Shown here piece by piece: positions 50,777 through 59,000 of a DNA stretch of 64,000 nt. Every line of letters starts with the position of its first letter. Position 1 is the first letter of the stretch. The stretch comes from Trebonia sp964581815. Lineage in GTDB: Bacteria > Actinomycetota > Actinomycetes > Streptosporangiales > Streptosporangiaceae. The position numbers and the translations under genes were made by a program. The stretch spans positions 25,132 to 89,131 of the forward strand of contig CAZORE010000016.1 of assembly GCA_964581815.1 (NCBI GenBank), in the 5' to 3' direction. The notes under the pieces are model-generated. The model saw only the letters and a list, made by a program, of their open reading frames with translations. It made no database searches and was not told where the DNA came from.

Positions 50777-52675
50777 ATGACCGCGGACCCGCACCCGCTC
50801 GACCCGGCCACCGCCGGCGAGTACCTCGCCGGGCGGGAGATCATGGCGGCCGCCGGGCTGCTCGCGGACCCGGTCCGGTTCGCCTACTACGGGCTCGAGG
50901 AGCCGCCGAAGGCCGACGTGCTGGGGGGCGGGACGGCCGACCGGCGGCTGCGCGCGTTCCTGCTCAACATGAAGACCGGCGAGTCCGCCGACGTCGTGGT
51001 GTCGCTCACCGGGCGCAGCGTGGTCAGCGCCCGGGTGGTCGACACCGCGGCGGAGGGACAGCTGCCGATCGTCGACTCCGAGTACCACCTCGTCGAGGAG
51101 GTCGTGGCGGCCGACCCCGACTGGCAGGCGGCCATGGCCAGGCGCGGGCTCACCGACATGAGCAAGATCCGCGTCGCGCCGATCACGGCGGGCGCCTACC
51201 GGGCGCCCGCCGCGCACGACGAGCGGCGGATGGTCCGCGTGCTCGGCTTCCTGCAGGCGGGCGAGCACGACCTGGCGTGGGCGCACCCGATCGACGGGGT
51301 CACCGCGCACGTGGACCTGACCGAGAAGAAGGTGCTCGGGGTCTACGACGAGTTCCAGCTGCCGGTACCCGCCGAGTCCGGCGACTACGACGACCCGGCG
51401 GTCCGCGGTCCGGAGCGGACCGGGCTGCGGCCGATCGAGATCACCCAGCCGGAGGGGCCGAGCTTCACCCTGTCCGGCCACCTGCTGCAATGGCAGGGCT
51501 GGTCGCTGCGGGTCGGCTTCGACCTGCGCGAGGGCCTCACCCTGCACCAGGTCTCGCTGAACGAGCGGCCAGTGCTCTACCGGGCGTCGGTACCGGAGAT
51601 GGTGGTGCCGTACGGCGACCCGCGGTTCCGCTACTGGCAGGCGTACTTCGACACCGGCGAGTACCTGGTCGGCAAGTGGGTCAACTCCCTCGAGCTCGGC
51701 TGCGACTGCCTCGGCGAGATCAGCTACCTGGACGCCGTGGTCACCGGGGAGAGCGGCGAGCCCCAGACGGTGCGCAACGCGATCTGCATCCACGAGGAAG
51801 ACGTCGGCATCCTGTGGAAGCACACCGACATCTTCAACGGCTCGGCGCAGTCGCGGCGGCAGCGGCGGCTCGTCGTGTCGTTCTTCACCACGGTCGGCAA
51901 CTACGACTACGGCTTCTACTGGTACTTCTACCTGGACGGCACCATCGAGTGCGAGGTCAAGATGACCGGGGTGGTGTTCACCGCGGCTCATCCCGGCGGC
52001 GACCACCCGTACTCCACCGAGGTGGCGCCCGGCCTCGGCGCCCCGGTGCACCAGCACCTGTTCTGCGCGCGGCTCGACGTGTCGGTGGACGGGCAGGCGA
52101 ACGCGGTGGAGGAGGTCGACGTCGCCGGGCGGCCGATCGGGCCGGATAACCCGTACGGCAACGCGATCGCGCGGCAGGTGACCCGGCTTACCTCCTCGGC
52201 CGGGGCGGCCCGCTCCGGCGACGCCGCCAGGGGGCGCACGTGGCGCGTGGTGAGCGCCTCGCGGTCGAACCGGTTCGGCCAGCCGACCGCGTACACGCTG
52301 TGCCCGGAGCCGGCGCCCTCGCTGCTCGCCAGCCCGGACTCACCGCTCGCCGCGCGGGCGGGCTTCGCGACGCGGGCGCTGTGGGTGACCAGGTACGACC
52401 CGGCCGAGCGGTACCCGGCGGGCGACTTCGTTAACCAGAGCCCGGGGGGCGGCGGGCTGCCCGCGTACGCCGCGGCGGACCGTGACATCGACGGGCAGGA
52501 CATCGTGCTGTGGCACACGTTCGGGCCGACGCACGTGGTGCGGCTGGAGGACTGGCCGGTGATGCCGGTGGCGAGGACCGGCTTCATGCTCAGGCCGACC
52601 GGCTTCTTCGACCGCAACCCCACGCTCGACGTGCCCGCGCCATCCGGCCACTCGGGTCACTGCCACCCGGACTGA
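50777..52675 (+). CDS. Copper-containing primary amine oxidase
   Basis: The 632-residue enzyme has every key residue: the topaquinone precursor Y376 in TTVGNYDYGF, the catalytic base D292 in YFDTGEY, and copper ligands H425 and H427 in HQHLFCARLD and H586 in GPTHVVRLED. It oxidises primary amines (such as tyramine, phenylethylamine or histamine) to aldehydes, ammonia and hydrogen peroxide. No signal peptide is present, so it acts in the cytoplasm, as usual for actinomycete enzymes. It is probably co-transcribed with the permease gene before it. Confidence 0.96.
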   Translation: MTADPHPLDPATAGEYLAGREIMAAAGLLADPVRFAYYGLEEPPKADVLGGGTADRRLRAFLLNMKTGESADVVVSLTGRSVVSARVVDTAAEGQLPIVDSEYHLVEEVVAADPDWQAAMARRGLTDMSKIRVAPITAGAYRAPAAHDERRMVRVLGFLQAGEHDLAWAHPIDGVTAHVDLTEKKVLGVYDEFQLPVPAESGDYDDPAVRGPERTGLRPIEITQPEGPSFTLSGHLLQWQGWSLRVGFDLREGLTLHQVSLNERPVLYRASVPEMVVPYGDPRFRYWQAYFDTGEYLVGKWVNSLELGCDCLGEISYLDAVVTGESGEPQTVRNAICIHEEDVGILWKHTDIFNGSAQSRRQRRLVVSFFTTVGNYDYGFYWYFYLDGTIECEVKMTGVVFTAAHPGGDHPYSTEVAPGLGAPVHQHLFCARLDVSVDGQANAVEEVDVAGRPIGPDNPYGNAIARQVTRLTSSAGAARSGDAARGRTWRVVSASRSNRFGQPTAYTLCPEPAPSLLASPDSPLAARAGFATRALWVTRYDPAERYPAGDFVNQSPGGGGLPAYAAADRDIDGQDIVLWHTFGPTHVVRLEDWPVMPVARTGFMLRPTGFFDRNPTLDVPAPSGHSGHCHPD

Positions 52676-52690
52676 CGGTTCCGGCCAGTG

Positions 52691-52943
52691 CTACCGGGGA
52701 GCGAGCGGGAAGCGGGCCGTCGCGGTGGTCCCTGACGGGCCGTGGCCGATGCCGACGTGGTCGGCGACCTGACGGGCCAGCCACAGGCCGTGCCCGTGCT
52801 CGGCGGGCCACGCCGCGGCCCCCGAGCCCGGCCGCCGCGGCGTGCGCGGCGACGGCCGCGCGCAGCGCGTACAGCGAGTCCGCGTCGAATGCCTGATCAA
52901 GCGGGGTGAGTCCCGCCGGCGCGGCGCGGGCGGCGTCCGTCAC
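52691..52943 (-). pseudogene. Relic of an RsbW-like ATP-binding (HATPase) regulator, internally deleted and frameshifted
   Basis: In one frame from GTG 52943 the start reads like the N-terminal helix of an anti-sigma kinase (LDQAFDADSLYALRAAVAAH). After about 52820 the recognisable sequence continues in another frame as the conserved C-terminus EHGHGLWLARQVADHVGIGH, then GTTATARF and a stop at 52691. Compared with intact RsbW/HATPase proteins of about 130-150 residues, roughly 60-70 residues with the ATP-binding N and G boxes are missing. An internal deletion that also shifted the frame explains both. Confidence 0.75.
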
Positions 52944-53115
52944 CCTGGCTCCAGCTGGCAGATCTGTCAAGTTCCTCTGGAAAGACCGTACCTGGCGGCG
53001 CGCTGGCGCGCGACTGAAGGCACGCCGCCGGGATAGCTACCCGCGCCGCGCCCGGCCATGCCCGCCGCATCGCCCGCGACCCCGGCGCGCTCATCCAGAC
53101 GAGCCCGGCTGCCGG

Positions 53116-53694
53116 TCACATGCAGGAGCCGGCCGCCCTCGGGTCGCTCGCTGGCCCCTCGGCCAGCCGGCTGAGCATCGCGCGCAGCACTCGCTGCTCG
53201 TCCGCGCTGAGCTGGCCGAGCACGGCCGCCTCCGCCCGGTCCCTGGCCCCGATCAGCTCCTGCTGCACGCGGGCGCCCGCCTCGGTCAGCCCGGGGATCC
53301 TGGCGCGCCGGTCACGGCGGTCCTGGTCGCGGGTGACCAGGCCCGTCGCCTCGAGCCGGTCGAGCAGCGAGGTCATCGTGGTCTTGTCGAGCCCGAGCGA
53401 GTGGGCAAGGGCGAGCTGCGTCTGGCGCGGCCCCGCGGCGATGGCGGACAGCACGATCCAGTCCCGCGCGCCGCTCAGGCCGTGCGCCCTGGCCGCCTCG
53501 TCCAGGGCACCGCGCATCCGCTGGGCGCAGCGGTGCAGCAGCCACGTGAGGTCGCTCCGCGCGTCGGCGTCGGCATCGCACGGGCCGCCGGACGGGTCGC
53601 CCGCGGCCAGGCAGGCCGACGCGTCAAGCGGGGCCGGACCAGGTGCCTGGCCGTCCGCGATGCCCGTCCGCGCCGTCGTTCCCACGGTCATCAT
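53116..53694 (-). CDS. MarR-family transcription regulator
   Basis: The 192-residue protein has a winged helix with ARDWIVLSAIAAGPRQTQLA, recognition helix SLGLDKTTMTSLLDRLEATG and wing VTRDQDRRDRRARIPGLTEAG. About 40 residues of low-complexity sequence precede the domain. ATG at 53694 or 53691 fits an AGG upstream. It diverges from an azoreductase-like gene, a common pair in which MarR proteins repress a quinone- or oxidant-inducible reductase. Two cysteines in the N-terminal extension might sense oxidants; that is speculative. Confidence 0.92.
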   Translation of the reverse strand: MMTVGTTARTGIADGQAPGPAPLDASACLAAGDPSGGPCDADADARSDLTWLLHRCAQRMRGALDEAARAHGLSGARDWIVLSAIAAGPRQTQLALAHSLGLDKTTMTSLLDRLEATGLVTRDQDRRDRRARIPGLTEAGARVQQELIGARDRAEAAVLGQLSADEQRVLRAMLSRLAEGPASDPRAAGSCM

Positions 53695-53757
53695 GGTACC
53701 TGCGTTTGCAAATCTTCTTGATCCGGATAATCTTATCTCGGAACATTTTCCAGACAC

Positions 53758-53967
53758 CCTGACCATCCTGACCATCCTGACCATCCGCACCTGACCTGGA
53801 AGGACCACTTCCNNNNNNNNNNNNNNNNNNNNNNNNNNNNNNNNNNNNNNNNNNNNNNNNNNNNNNNNNNNNNNNNNNNNNNNNNNNNNNNNNNNNNNNN
53901 NNNNNNNNNNNNCCTGACCATCCTGACCATCCTGACCATCCGCACCTGACCTGGAAGGACCACTTCC
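53758..53967. other. 100-N assembly gap flanked by an identical 55-base copy, with 9-bp tandem repeats
   Basis: N bases fill 53813-53912. The 55 bases before (53758-53812) and after (53913-53967) are identical. Each copy holds three tandem CCTGACCAT units and the ribosome-site region of the reductase gene. As at 7236-7335, a fixed N spacer with identical 55-base flanks marks an assembler junction rather than a biological duplication. The number of 9-bp repeats in the real chromosome is therefore uncertain. Confidence 0.88.
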
Positions 53968-54615
53968 GTGCAGCTTTTCCGGCTTGACGCGAGCATCAAC
54001 ACCGACGGCTCAGCCAGCCGCGCGATCGGCGACATCGTCGAGGCCGAGTGGCGCGCCGCGCACCCCGACGGCACCGTCCGCCGCCGGGACCTCGGCACCC
54101 AGCCGCTGCCCGCCGACGCCTGGGCCACCGCGGTGAAGGCCGCGTGGACTCCGGAGGAGGCGCGCAGCGAGCAACAGCGCGGGTCCCGGGCGCTGGCGCG
54201 GGAGCTTGCCGCGGAGCTCCGGTCGGCGGACGCGGTGCTCGCCACCGTGCCGCTGTACAACTTCGGGGTCGCGCAGCACGTGAAGGTCTGGATCGACCTG
54301 GTGATCGCCGGTGCGGAGGCATCGAACGAGCGGCTGCTCGACGGCAAGCCGGTCGTGCTCAGCGTCGTCCGCGGCGGCGCCTACGGCCCGGGCACCCCGC
54401 GCGACGGCTGGGACCACTCGACCGGGTACCTGCGGCGGATCTTCGGCGACGTGTGGGGCGCCGACCTGACCGTCGTCGAGCGGGAGTTCACGCTCGTCGG
54501 CGTCAACCCGGCGCTTGACCAGTTCACGGACCTCGCCGCGCAGTTGAAGGACGCGGCCCACGCCGCCGCGCGCGACGCCGGGCGCGCCCTGGCGGCCCCG
54601 GTCCCCGCAGCCTGA
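53968..54615 (+). CDS. FMN-dependent NADH:quinone oxidoreductase / azoreductase (flavodoxin fold)
   Basis: The 215-residue protein begins VQLFRLDASINTDGSASRAI (phosphate-binding loop for FMN), has VLATVPLYNFGVAQHVKVWI, equivalent to the P-YNF motif of AzoR, then GGAYGPGTPRDGWDHSTGYL. It reduces quinones or azo compounds with NAD(P)H in the cytoplasm. Start is a GTG with GGAAGGACC upstream. It is transcribed divergently from the MarR gene, which probably represses it. The upstream region is interrupted by an assembly gap. Confidence 0.92.
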   Translation: MQLFRLDASINTDGSASRAIGDIVEAEWRAAHPDGTVRRRDLGTQPLPADAWATAVKAAWTPEEARSEQQRGSRALARELAAELRSADAVLATVPLYNFGVAQHVKVWIDLVIAGAEASNERLLDGKPVVLSVVRGGAYGPGTPRDGWDHSTGYLRRIFGDVWGADLTVVEREFTLVGVNPALDQFTDLAAQLKDAAHAAARDAGRALAAPVPAA

Positions 54616-54664
54616 GCCGCGGGCCTACCGCCGCGAGCGCGTTCCGCTGGACGGCCGGCCGCGC

Positions 54665-55126
54665 TCACGGCAGCAGGTTGGCGGCGACGGTGGCGCCGAG
54701 CTCGTAGCACGCGTCGGTGACGTCCTTGCCGACCGCGCCGGTGACGGCGACCGGCTTGACCACCTCGGTCCAGCCGAGCGCGCCGGCGATCGACGTCACC
54801 GCGCGCACCGCGCCGGCCGTGTCGTTGTCCCCGTGCACGTACAGGCCGTACGGCGCGCCGGGCCGCGCCTCCAGGCACGGGTAGTAGACCTGGTCGAAGA
54901 AGTGCTTGAGCGCCCCGGACATGTAGCCGATGTTCGCCGGCGTGCCCAGCAGGAACCCGTCCGCGGCGAGCACGTCGGGCACCGTCGCCGCGAGCGCGGG
55001 GGTGACCACGACGGTGACTTCCGACAGGTCCGGGTCGCGCGCCCCGGCGACGGCCGCTTCCAGCATCGCCCGCATCGCGGGCGACGGCGTGTGATGGACG
55101 ACGAGCAGCCTGGGCACGCTGCCCAT
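54665..55126 (-). CDS. Flavodoxin-family NAD(P)H-dependent oxidoreductase
   Basis: The 153-residue protein from the ATG at 55126 has the flavodoxin fold: LLVVHHTPSPAMRAMLEAAV, VVVTPALAATVPDVLAADGF, GTPANIGYMSGALKHFFDQV as the FMN-contacting loop, and a C-terminal YELGATVAANLL helix. It probably handles electrons for reductive detoxification. It is convergent with the azoreductase gene. The ribosome site is weak, and the frame is open further upstream. Confidence 0.85.
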   Translation of the reverse strand: MGSVPRLLVVHHTPSPAMRAMLEAAVAGARDPDLSEVTVVVTPALAATVPDVLAADGFLLGTPANIGYMSGALKHFFDQVYYPCLEARPGAPYGLYVHGDNDTAGAVRAVTSIAGALGWTEVVKPVAVTGAVGKDVTDACYELGATVAANLLP

Positions 55127-55206
55127 GCTAGACGGCCGGGCGGGCCCGGCCGAGACCTCCTCCGGTGCGGGCTCCCGGCCCCCGTCCTCAGAGTTAGGAT
55201 CGGGGG

Positions 55207-55995
55207 ATGGCGAGGGCAGCCGAGACGGAGGAACAGCGGAGCAAGCGCCACCGGCAGCGGACCTTGTTCGACGCCGTGGCCCGCCTCTACCAAGCCACCC
55301 GGCCGGGCTATCCGGCCGAGATCGTCGAGTCCCTGGCGGCAACCGCCGGCGTAGGCCCAGGCAGCCCTGTTCTCGAAGTGGGCTGTGGTACCGGGCAGCT
55401 TACCGGCGACCTGAGCCGTTACGCGTTCGACCTGACCGCCATCGATATCGGCCCGGTGATGATCGCCGCCGCCCGGCAGCACCTCGCAGACGCCGCGATC
55501 TCGTTCCAGGCCTGCTCATTCGAGGACTTCGCGGCGACCGATTCGTCTTTTGACCTGATCGTCTCGGCCACGGCCTTCCACTGGGTCGATCCCGAGGTCA
55601 AGTTCAGCAAGTCCGCGCGGTTGCTACGGCCCGGCGGCTGGCTTGCCCTGCTCGCCATCGGCGAGCGTTACGACGATCCGCTCAACGCCGCGCTCGGCAG
55701 GATGTGGACCGCGCGCAGCGAGGACAAGGCGTGGTCCGCCAGGAGGCCGCCGGCTGACACCGATGCCATCATCGGCTCCGGCCTGTTCGGCCCGCCCCTG
55801 CACCGGACGCACCGGCACCGCACGACCGTGCCCGCCGACACTGCCCTAGGGGTGGAGAACACCAGGGCGACCACGTTGAGCTGGCCAGCCGATGTCCGCG
55901 AGGCATTCACCGCGGAACTGCGCAGCCATCTTGGCTCGCAAGCCGAGGTCACGCTCACCTTGCACACGTCGCTAACGATGGCTCGGGTCCGGTAG
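55207..55995 (+). CDS. Class I SAM-dependent methyltransferase
   Basis: The 262-residue protein has motif I VLEVGCGTGQLTGDLSRY, motif II acidic residue in LTAIDIGPVMIAAARQH, and motif IV SSFDLIVSATAFHWVDPEV. It belongs to the large small-molecule methyltransferase group (Methyltransf_11/25-like). GGATCGGGGG precedes the ATG. The acceptor is unknown and neighbours do not help. Confidence 0.93.
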   Translation: MARAAETEEQRSKRHRQRTLFDAVARLYQATRPGYPAEIVESLAATAGVGPGSPVLEVGCGTGQLTGDLSRYAFDLTAIDIGPVMIAAARQHLADAAISFQACSFEDFAATDSSFDLIVSATAFHWVDPEVKFSKSARLLRPGGWLALLAIGERYDDPLNAALGRMWTARSEDKAWSARRPPADTDAIIGSGLFGPPLHRTHRHRTTVPADTALGVENTRATTLSWPADVREAFTAELRSHLGSQAEVTLTLHTSLTMARVR

Positions 55996-56081
55996 TCGCC
56001 GCCGGGTCCGTAGACCGCCAACGATGAGCAACTTGGACGCTACGGGCCTCAGGAACACCGAGCGGAGGCGGGCACGCATGC

Positions 56082-56096
56082 TCGATTGTTAATCGA
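56082..56096. promoter_or_regulatory. Palindrome upstream of lexA
   Basis: TCGATT-GTT-AATCGA is a perfect 6-bp inverted repeat. It partly overlaps a degenerate SOS-like sequence TCGAAGATGTATTTGA at 56093-56108, which matches the actinomycete TCGAAC-N4-GTTCGA box at 9 of 12 defined bases. LexA autoregulation here is plausible but the site is not canonical. Confidence 0.4.
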
Positions 56097-56108
56097 AGAT
56101 GTATTTGA

Positions 56109-56137
56109 TTGACTGAACGATTCTGCTAGCGTATTCA
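56109..56137 (+). promoter_or_regulatory. lexA promoter, leaderless transcript predicted
   Basis: TTGACT (56109-56114) and TATTCA (56132-56137) are 17 bases apart. The ATG of lexA begins only three bases after the -10 element and no Shine-Dalgarno sequence is present, so the transcript should start at or next to the A of the ATG. Confidence 0.55.
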
Positions 56138-56140
56138 AAC

Positions 56141-56839
56141 ATGAAGCAGACTACGGTAAGCACGGGGGCGCGGCCGGGCGGTTCCGGAGATCCGGGCCTG
56201 TCCCCGCAGCGGCGCAAGATCATCCAAGTCATCGAGGCCTCGCTGCAGAGCCGGGGCTACCCGCCTAGCCTCCGGGAGATCGGGCAGGCAGTGGGGCTGG
56301 CGAGCACGTCAAGCGTCTCCTATCAGATGTCGGTGCTCGAGGCGACGGGGTACCTGAGCCGCGAGACGGGGCGGCCGCGCACCGCCGTGCTCCGGGCGCC
56401 GGGCGGCGCCGACCCTGACGTCGAGCCGGCCAGGCCGGCGGATAAGCGCCTGACGAATGTCCCGGTGGTGGGGCGCATCGCGGCGGGGGTCCCGATCCTC
56501 GCCGACGAGACGCCCGACGAGGTCATCCCCCTGCCGAAGCTGCTGACCGGGGAGGGAAGCCTTATCGCGCTGCGGGTCAAGGGGGACTCCATGATCGGCG
56601 CCGCGATAGCCGACGGCGACTGGGTGGTGGTCCGCAGGCAACCCGACGCGGACAACGGCGACATCGTGGCGGCCATGCTGGAAAGTGACGCCTCGGCCGA
56701 CCGCGAGGCGACCGTCAAGACGCTCAAGCGGGCCGACGGCCACACCTGGCTGATGCCGCACAATCCCGTGTACAACCCGATCCTGGCCGACCGGGCGGAG
56801 ATCATCGGCAAGGTCGTCAGCGTCCTGCGACGCCTCTGA
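56141..56839 (+). CDS. lexA: LexA SOS repressor / autopeptidase
   Basis: The 232-residue protein has an N-terminal winged helix (LSPQRRKIIQVIEASLQSRG to SVSYQMSVLEATGYL), a linker, and a C-terminal S24 peptidase domain. The self-cleavage site is A115-G116 in GRIAAGVPIL, with nucleophile S150 in VKGDSMIGAAI and base K193 in REATVKTLKR. RecA-stimulated cleavage would derepress DNA-repair genes. It appears to be translated from a leaderless message. No recA or DNA-polymerase gene lies adjacent, so whether this is the only lexA in the genome cannot be told. Confidence 0.96.
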   Translation: MKQTTVSTGARPGGSGDPGLSPQRRKIIQVIEASLQSRGYPPSLREIGQAVGLASTSSVSYQMSVLEATGYLSRETGRPRTAVLRAPGGADPDVEPARPADKRLTNVPVVGRIAAGVPILADETPDEVIPLPKLLTGEGSLIALRVKGDSMIGAAIADGDWVVVRRQPDADNGDIVAAMLESDASADREATVKTLKRADGHTWLMPHNPVYNPILADRAEIIGKVVSVLRRL

Positions 56840-56847
56840 CGAGGACG

Positions 56848-57213
56848 CTAGCCCGGCGCCTGGCCTGCGTCCATCGGCGAACCGAACCGGATCACGTTGC
56901 CGTCGGGGTCGACGAGCACGCCCTCATGCTCACCCCACTCGGTATCTTCCGGTAGCCGCACGTCGCCCCCGGCCGCAAGCCAGGCCTCGGCCAGCGCGTC
57001 GGCATCCTCGACAAACAGGTAGGCCGTCGACCGCCGGTCCGGTCGCGTATCCAGGTCGGGCTCCACGCCGAGGTGGATTTCCACGCCGTCAAAGGTGACG
57101 AAGCCGTACGCGCCGCTGTGCCAGTGGCGGACGCCGAAGCCAAGCCCGCGGTAGTAGGCAAGGGCAGCGACCAGGTTGCTCACCGGAAAGATCGGCGCTA
57201 CTCGCGTGCTCAC
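56848..57213 (-). CDS. VOC-family protein, bleomycin-resistance-like
   Basis: The 121-residue protein is a single VOC domain: VAPIFPVSNLVAALAYYRGL, FVTFDGVEIHLGVEPD, AYLFVEDADALAEAWLAAGG and VLVDPDGNVIRFGSP. The pattern matches proteins that sequester bleomycin-type antibiotics by dimerising around the ligand. It converges on lexA with 8 bases between stops. Antibiotic binding is family inference, and many such proteins have other ligands. Confidence 0.88.
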   Translation of the reverse strand: MSTRVAPIFPVSNLVAALAYYRGLGFGVRHWHSGAYGFVTFDGVEIHLGVEPDLDTRPDRRSTAYLFVEDADALAEAWLAAGGDVRLPEDTEWGEHEGVLVDPDGNVIRFGSPMDAGQAPG

Positions 57214-57461
57214 CCGTGCAACTTACCTCGCGGTGCCCGTCAGTGGCGAGGATGTCGCGCGGTGCGCGGACCGTCATGACTTCAATTCGGGCCCGGACTC
57301 GGATGAGATGAGGATGCTCACCGGCCGCGCGGCCGCGGCCAGTCCCGGCATGGTCGGCGGCAGGGAAAATGGCTCGCTTCCTGGACGAGCGCGGCGGAGA
57401 ATCCCTACGCGGCGCTGGTTTCTGGCGGCGGCTCGAGAACATTGATTGCGGTGACGAGGCG
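57214..57461. other. Intergenic stretch, no gene seen
   Basis: This 248-base region between the VOC gene and the sulfotransferase relic holds promoters for both directions at most. An open frame crosses it but with no ribosome site or recognisable protein sequence. Confidence 0.5.
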
Positions 57462-58093
57462 ATGACCCTGCCGACGTTTGTGGTGATCGGCGCGATGAAG
57501 GCGGGGACCGTGAGCCTCCGTCACTATCTCGACGAGCATCCCGACGTTTTCCTTAGCCGCGGAGGAATGTTCGGCAAGCCGAACTACTTCGTAGCCGAGT
57601 ACAACTGGCCTCGCGGCCGTGCCTGGTACGAGTGTCTTTTCGCCCGCGCCGGCCAGGACGGCGCAATCGGCGAGTGTTCTCCGTCCTACACGATGGCGCC
57701 CGCCTTCCCGGGGTCCCTGAGCGGATGGCTCAAGTCATTCCTGACGCACGTCTCGTCTACCTGGTGCGCGACCCCATCGCCCGAATGCAGTCGATGTACA
57801 TGCACCAAGTGTCAGCCGGCCGGGAGCGGCGCCGCGCGGAGGAGGCCCTGCTCGACCATCGTTACCTCGGGCCAAGCCGGTACGGATTCCAGCTCGCGGC
57901 CTTTCTCGACTACTTCGACAGAAGTCAAGTGCTGGTGATCGCCAGCGAGGTGCTTCGCGAGAACCCCCGTGAGGCATTGAACGCGGTGTTCAGCCACCTC
58001 GCCGTCGACCCAGCCGCAGTCGACCTCGACAAGCGGCACCGCGACCACCAGATACCCAGCCACTGGGGATGGTCAGCAGCGACGTCCCATTAG
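57462..58093 (+). pseudogene. Sulfotransferase, frameshifted and C-terminally shortened
   Basis: From the ATG at 57462 the frame begins with the PAPS-binding motif FVVIGAMKAGTVSLRHYLDE and continues to SPSYTMAPAFPG. After a GGGG run at 57710-57713 the homologous sequence continues one base out of frame: VPERMAQVIPDARLVYLVRD, the second PAPS motif, then DRSQVLVIASEVLRENP. One missing G would restore the frame. Even then the protein would be about 210 residues, ending QIPSHWGWSAATSH, short of the usual 270-300. So it is either a pseudogene or a sequencing indel in a degraded gene. Confidence 0.8.
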
Positions 58094-58130
58094 CCCCTGA
58101 CCGGATCGCGGGCGGTTGGAGGGGGGCTGT

Positions 58131-58607
58131 TCAGGCGGTCGACTCCGCCTGCAGTTGCCGCACCACCGTGAGCGCGTCGCCGACGTGCTGGCCGATGTTG
58201 GTCATCGAGTTGAAGACGTGCCTGACGGTGCCGGACCGGTCGATCACGTACGTGACCCGGCCCGGGATCAGGCCGAGCACGGTCGGCACCCCGTAGCTTT
58301 TGCGAACCCGGCCGCCCTCGTCGCTCAGCAAGGTGAACGGCAGCTTGTGATGCTCGGCGAAAGCGGCGTGCTTGCCAGCAGAGTCCGAGCTGACCCCGAT
58401 CACCTCGGCGCCTTCCTCCGCGAACACCTCGTGGCTGTCGCGGAACGCGCACGCCTCGGCCGTGCAGCCGCGCGTCTCGTCCTTCGGGTAGAAGTACAGG
58501 ACCACCACCCGGTCCGCGAGACGGTCAGACAGCCTGACCTGCTCACCCGACTGCGACACGAGGGTGAAGTCGGGGGCCTTGTCCCCCACCTGAACGCCGC
58601 TTGCCAC
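58131..58607 (-). CDS. bcp: Peroxiredoxin of the BCP/PrxQ type
   Basis: The 158-residue protein from the GTG at 58607 (GGAAGGCGG upstream) has GDKAPDFTLVSQSGEQVRLS, peroxidatic C48 and resolving C53 in RGCTAEACAFRDS (the CxxxxC spacing that defines atypical 2-Cys PrxQ), and YGVPTVLGLIPGRVTYVIDR. It reduces hydrogen peroxide and organic peroxides with thioredoxin as donor. Longer in-frame starts reach 58742 but add an arginine-rich tail atypical of the family. Confidence 0.94.
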   Translation of the reverse strand: MASGVQVGDKAPDFTLVSQSGEQVRLSDRLADRVVVLYFYPKDETRGCTAEACAFRDSHEVFAEEGAEVIGVSSDSAGKHAAFAEHHKLPFTLLSDEGGRVRKSYGVPTVLGLIPGRVTYVIDRSGTVRHVFNSMTNIGQHVGDALTVVRQLQAESTA

Positions 58608-59000
58608 GCTGGCCGCCTTCCGCGAGTGTCCGGGCATGCGACCGGCCCGCAGGCAGCCGGGCGGGCGCCTGCTTCGTCGATGCCGGCTGGCCACAAAACG
58701 GCCAGCAATTGAACAGAGTACGCGTTTGATCCTGAGAGGCACAGCGGGGCAAGCTCACCGCCGGGCCCGCACTGGGCACCGCCGAACTCGCCGCCGCCAT
58801 GGCTCACATGCTCACCAGGCCGAAACGGGACAAGATGCGGTGGGACTCGTAGGCCTTGGCGGCAAGAGGCGGTCCGCCAGGTCGCCATGCGGCGCCGCGG
58901 GATCGCTCCGCATCGCGAATTCGATCCTGATCCGCAGATTGCGGTCGTACGGATCCGGCCAAGGCTGTCATTAGCCCGCTCGGCCAGCATCCTTCTTGTT
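58608..59000. other. 393-base intergenic region with hairpin and a possible gene scrap
   Basis: A perfect 7-bp hairpin with a 7-base loop (GCTGGCC-ACAAAAC-GGCCAGC, 58686-58706) lies upstream of the peroxiredoxin. From about 58736 to 58852 a plus frame reads GKLTAGPALGTAELAAAMAH and ends MRWDS-stop, with normal-looking codon use but no start codon, so it may be the tail of a lost gene. The remainder shows no coding signal. Confidence 0.4.

Noticed and set aside
53758..53786. CRISPR-like short repeats
   Set aside because: The 9-bp CCTGACCAT units are directly adjacent with no spacers, so this is a simple tandem repeat.
56093..56108. Canonical SOS box upstream of lexA
   Set aside because: Only 9 of 12 defined bases fit and the two halves lack the C/G at the centre, so it is mentioned as a weak candidate only.
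58736..58852. Short plus-strand coding scrap before the nucleoside-phosphorylase-fold gene
   Set aside because: It has gene-like composition but no start codon, ribosome site or recognised family, so it is not called as a gene.
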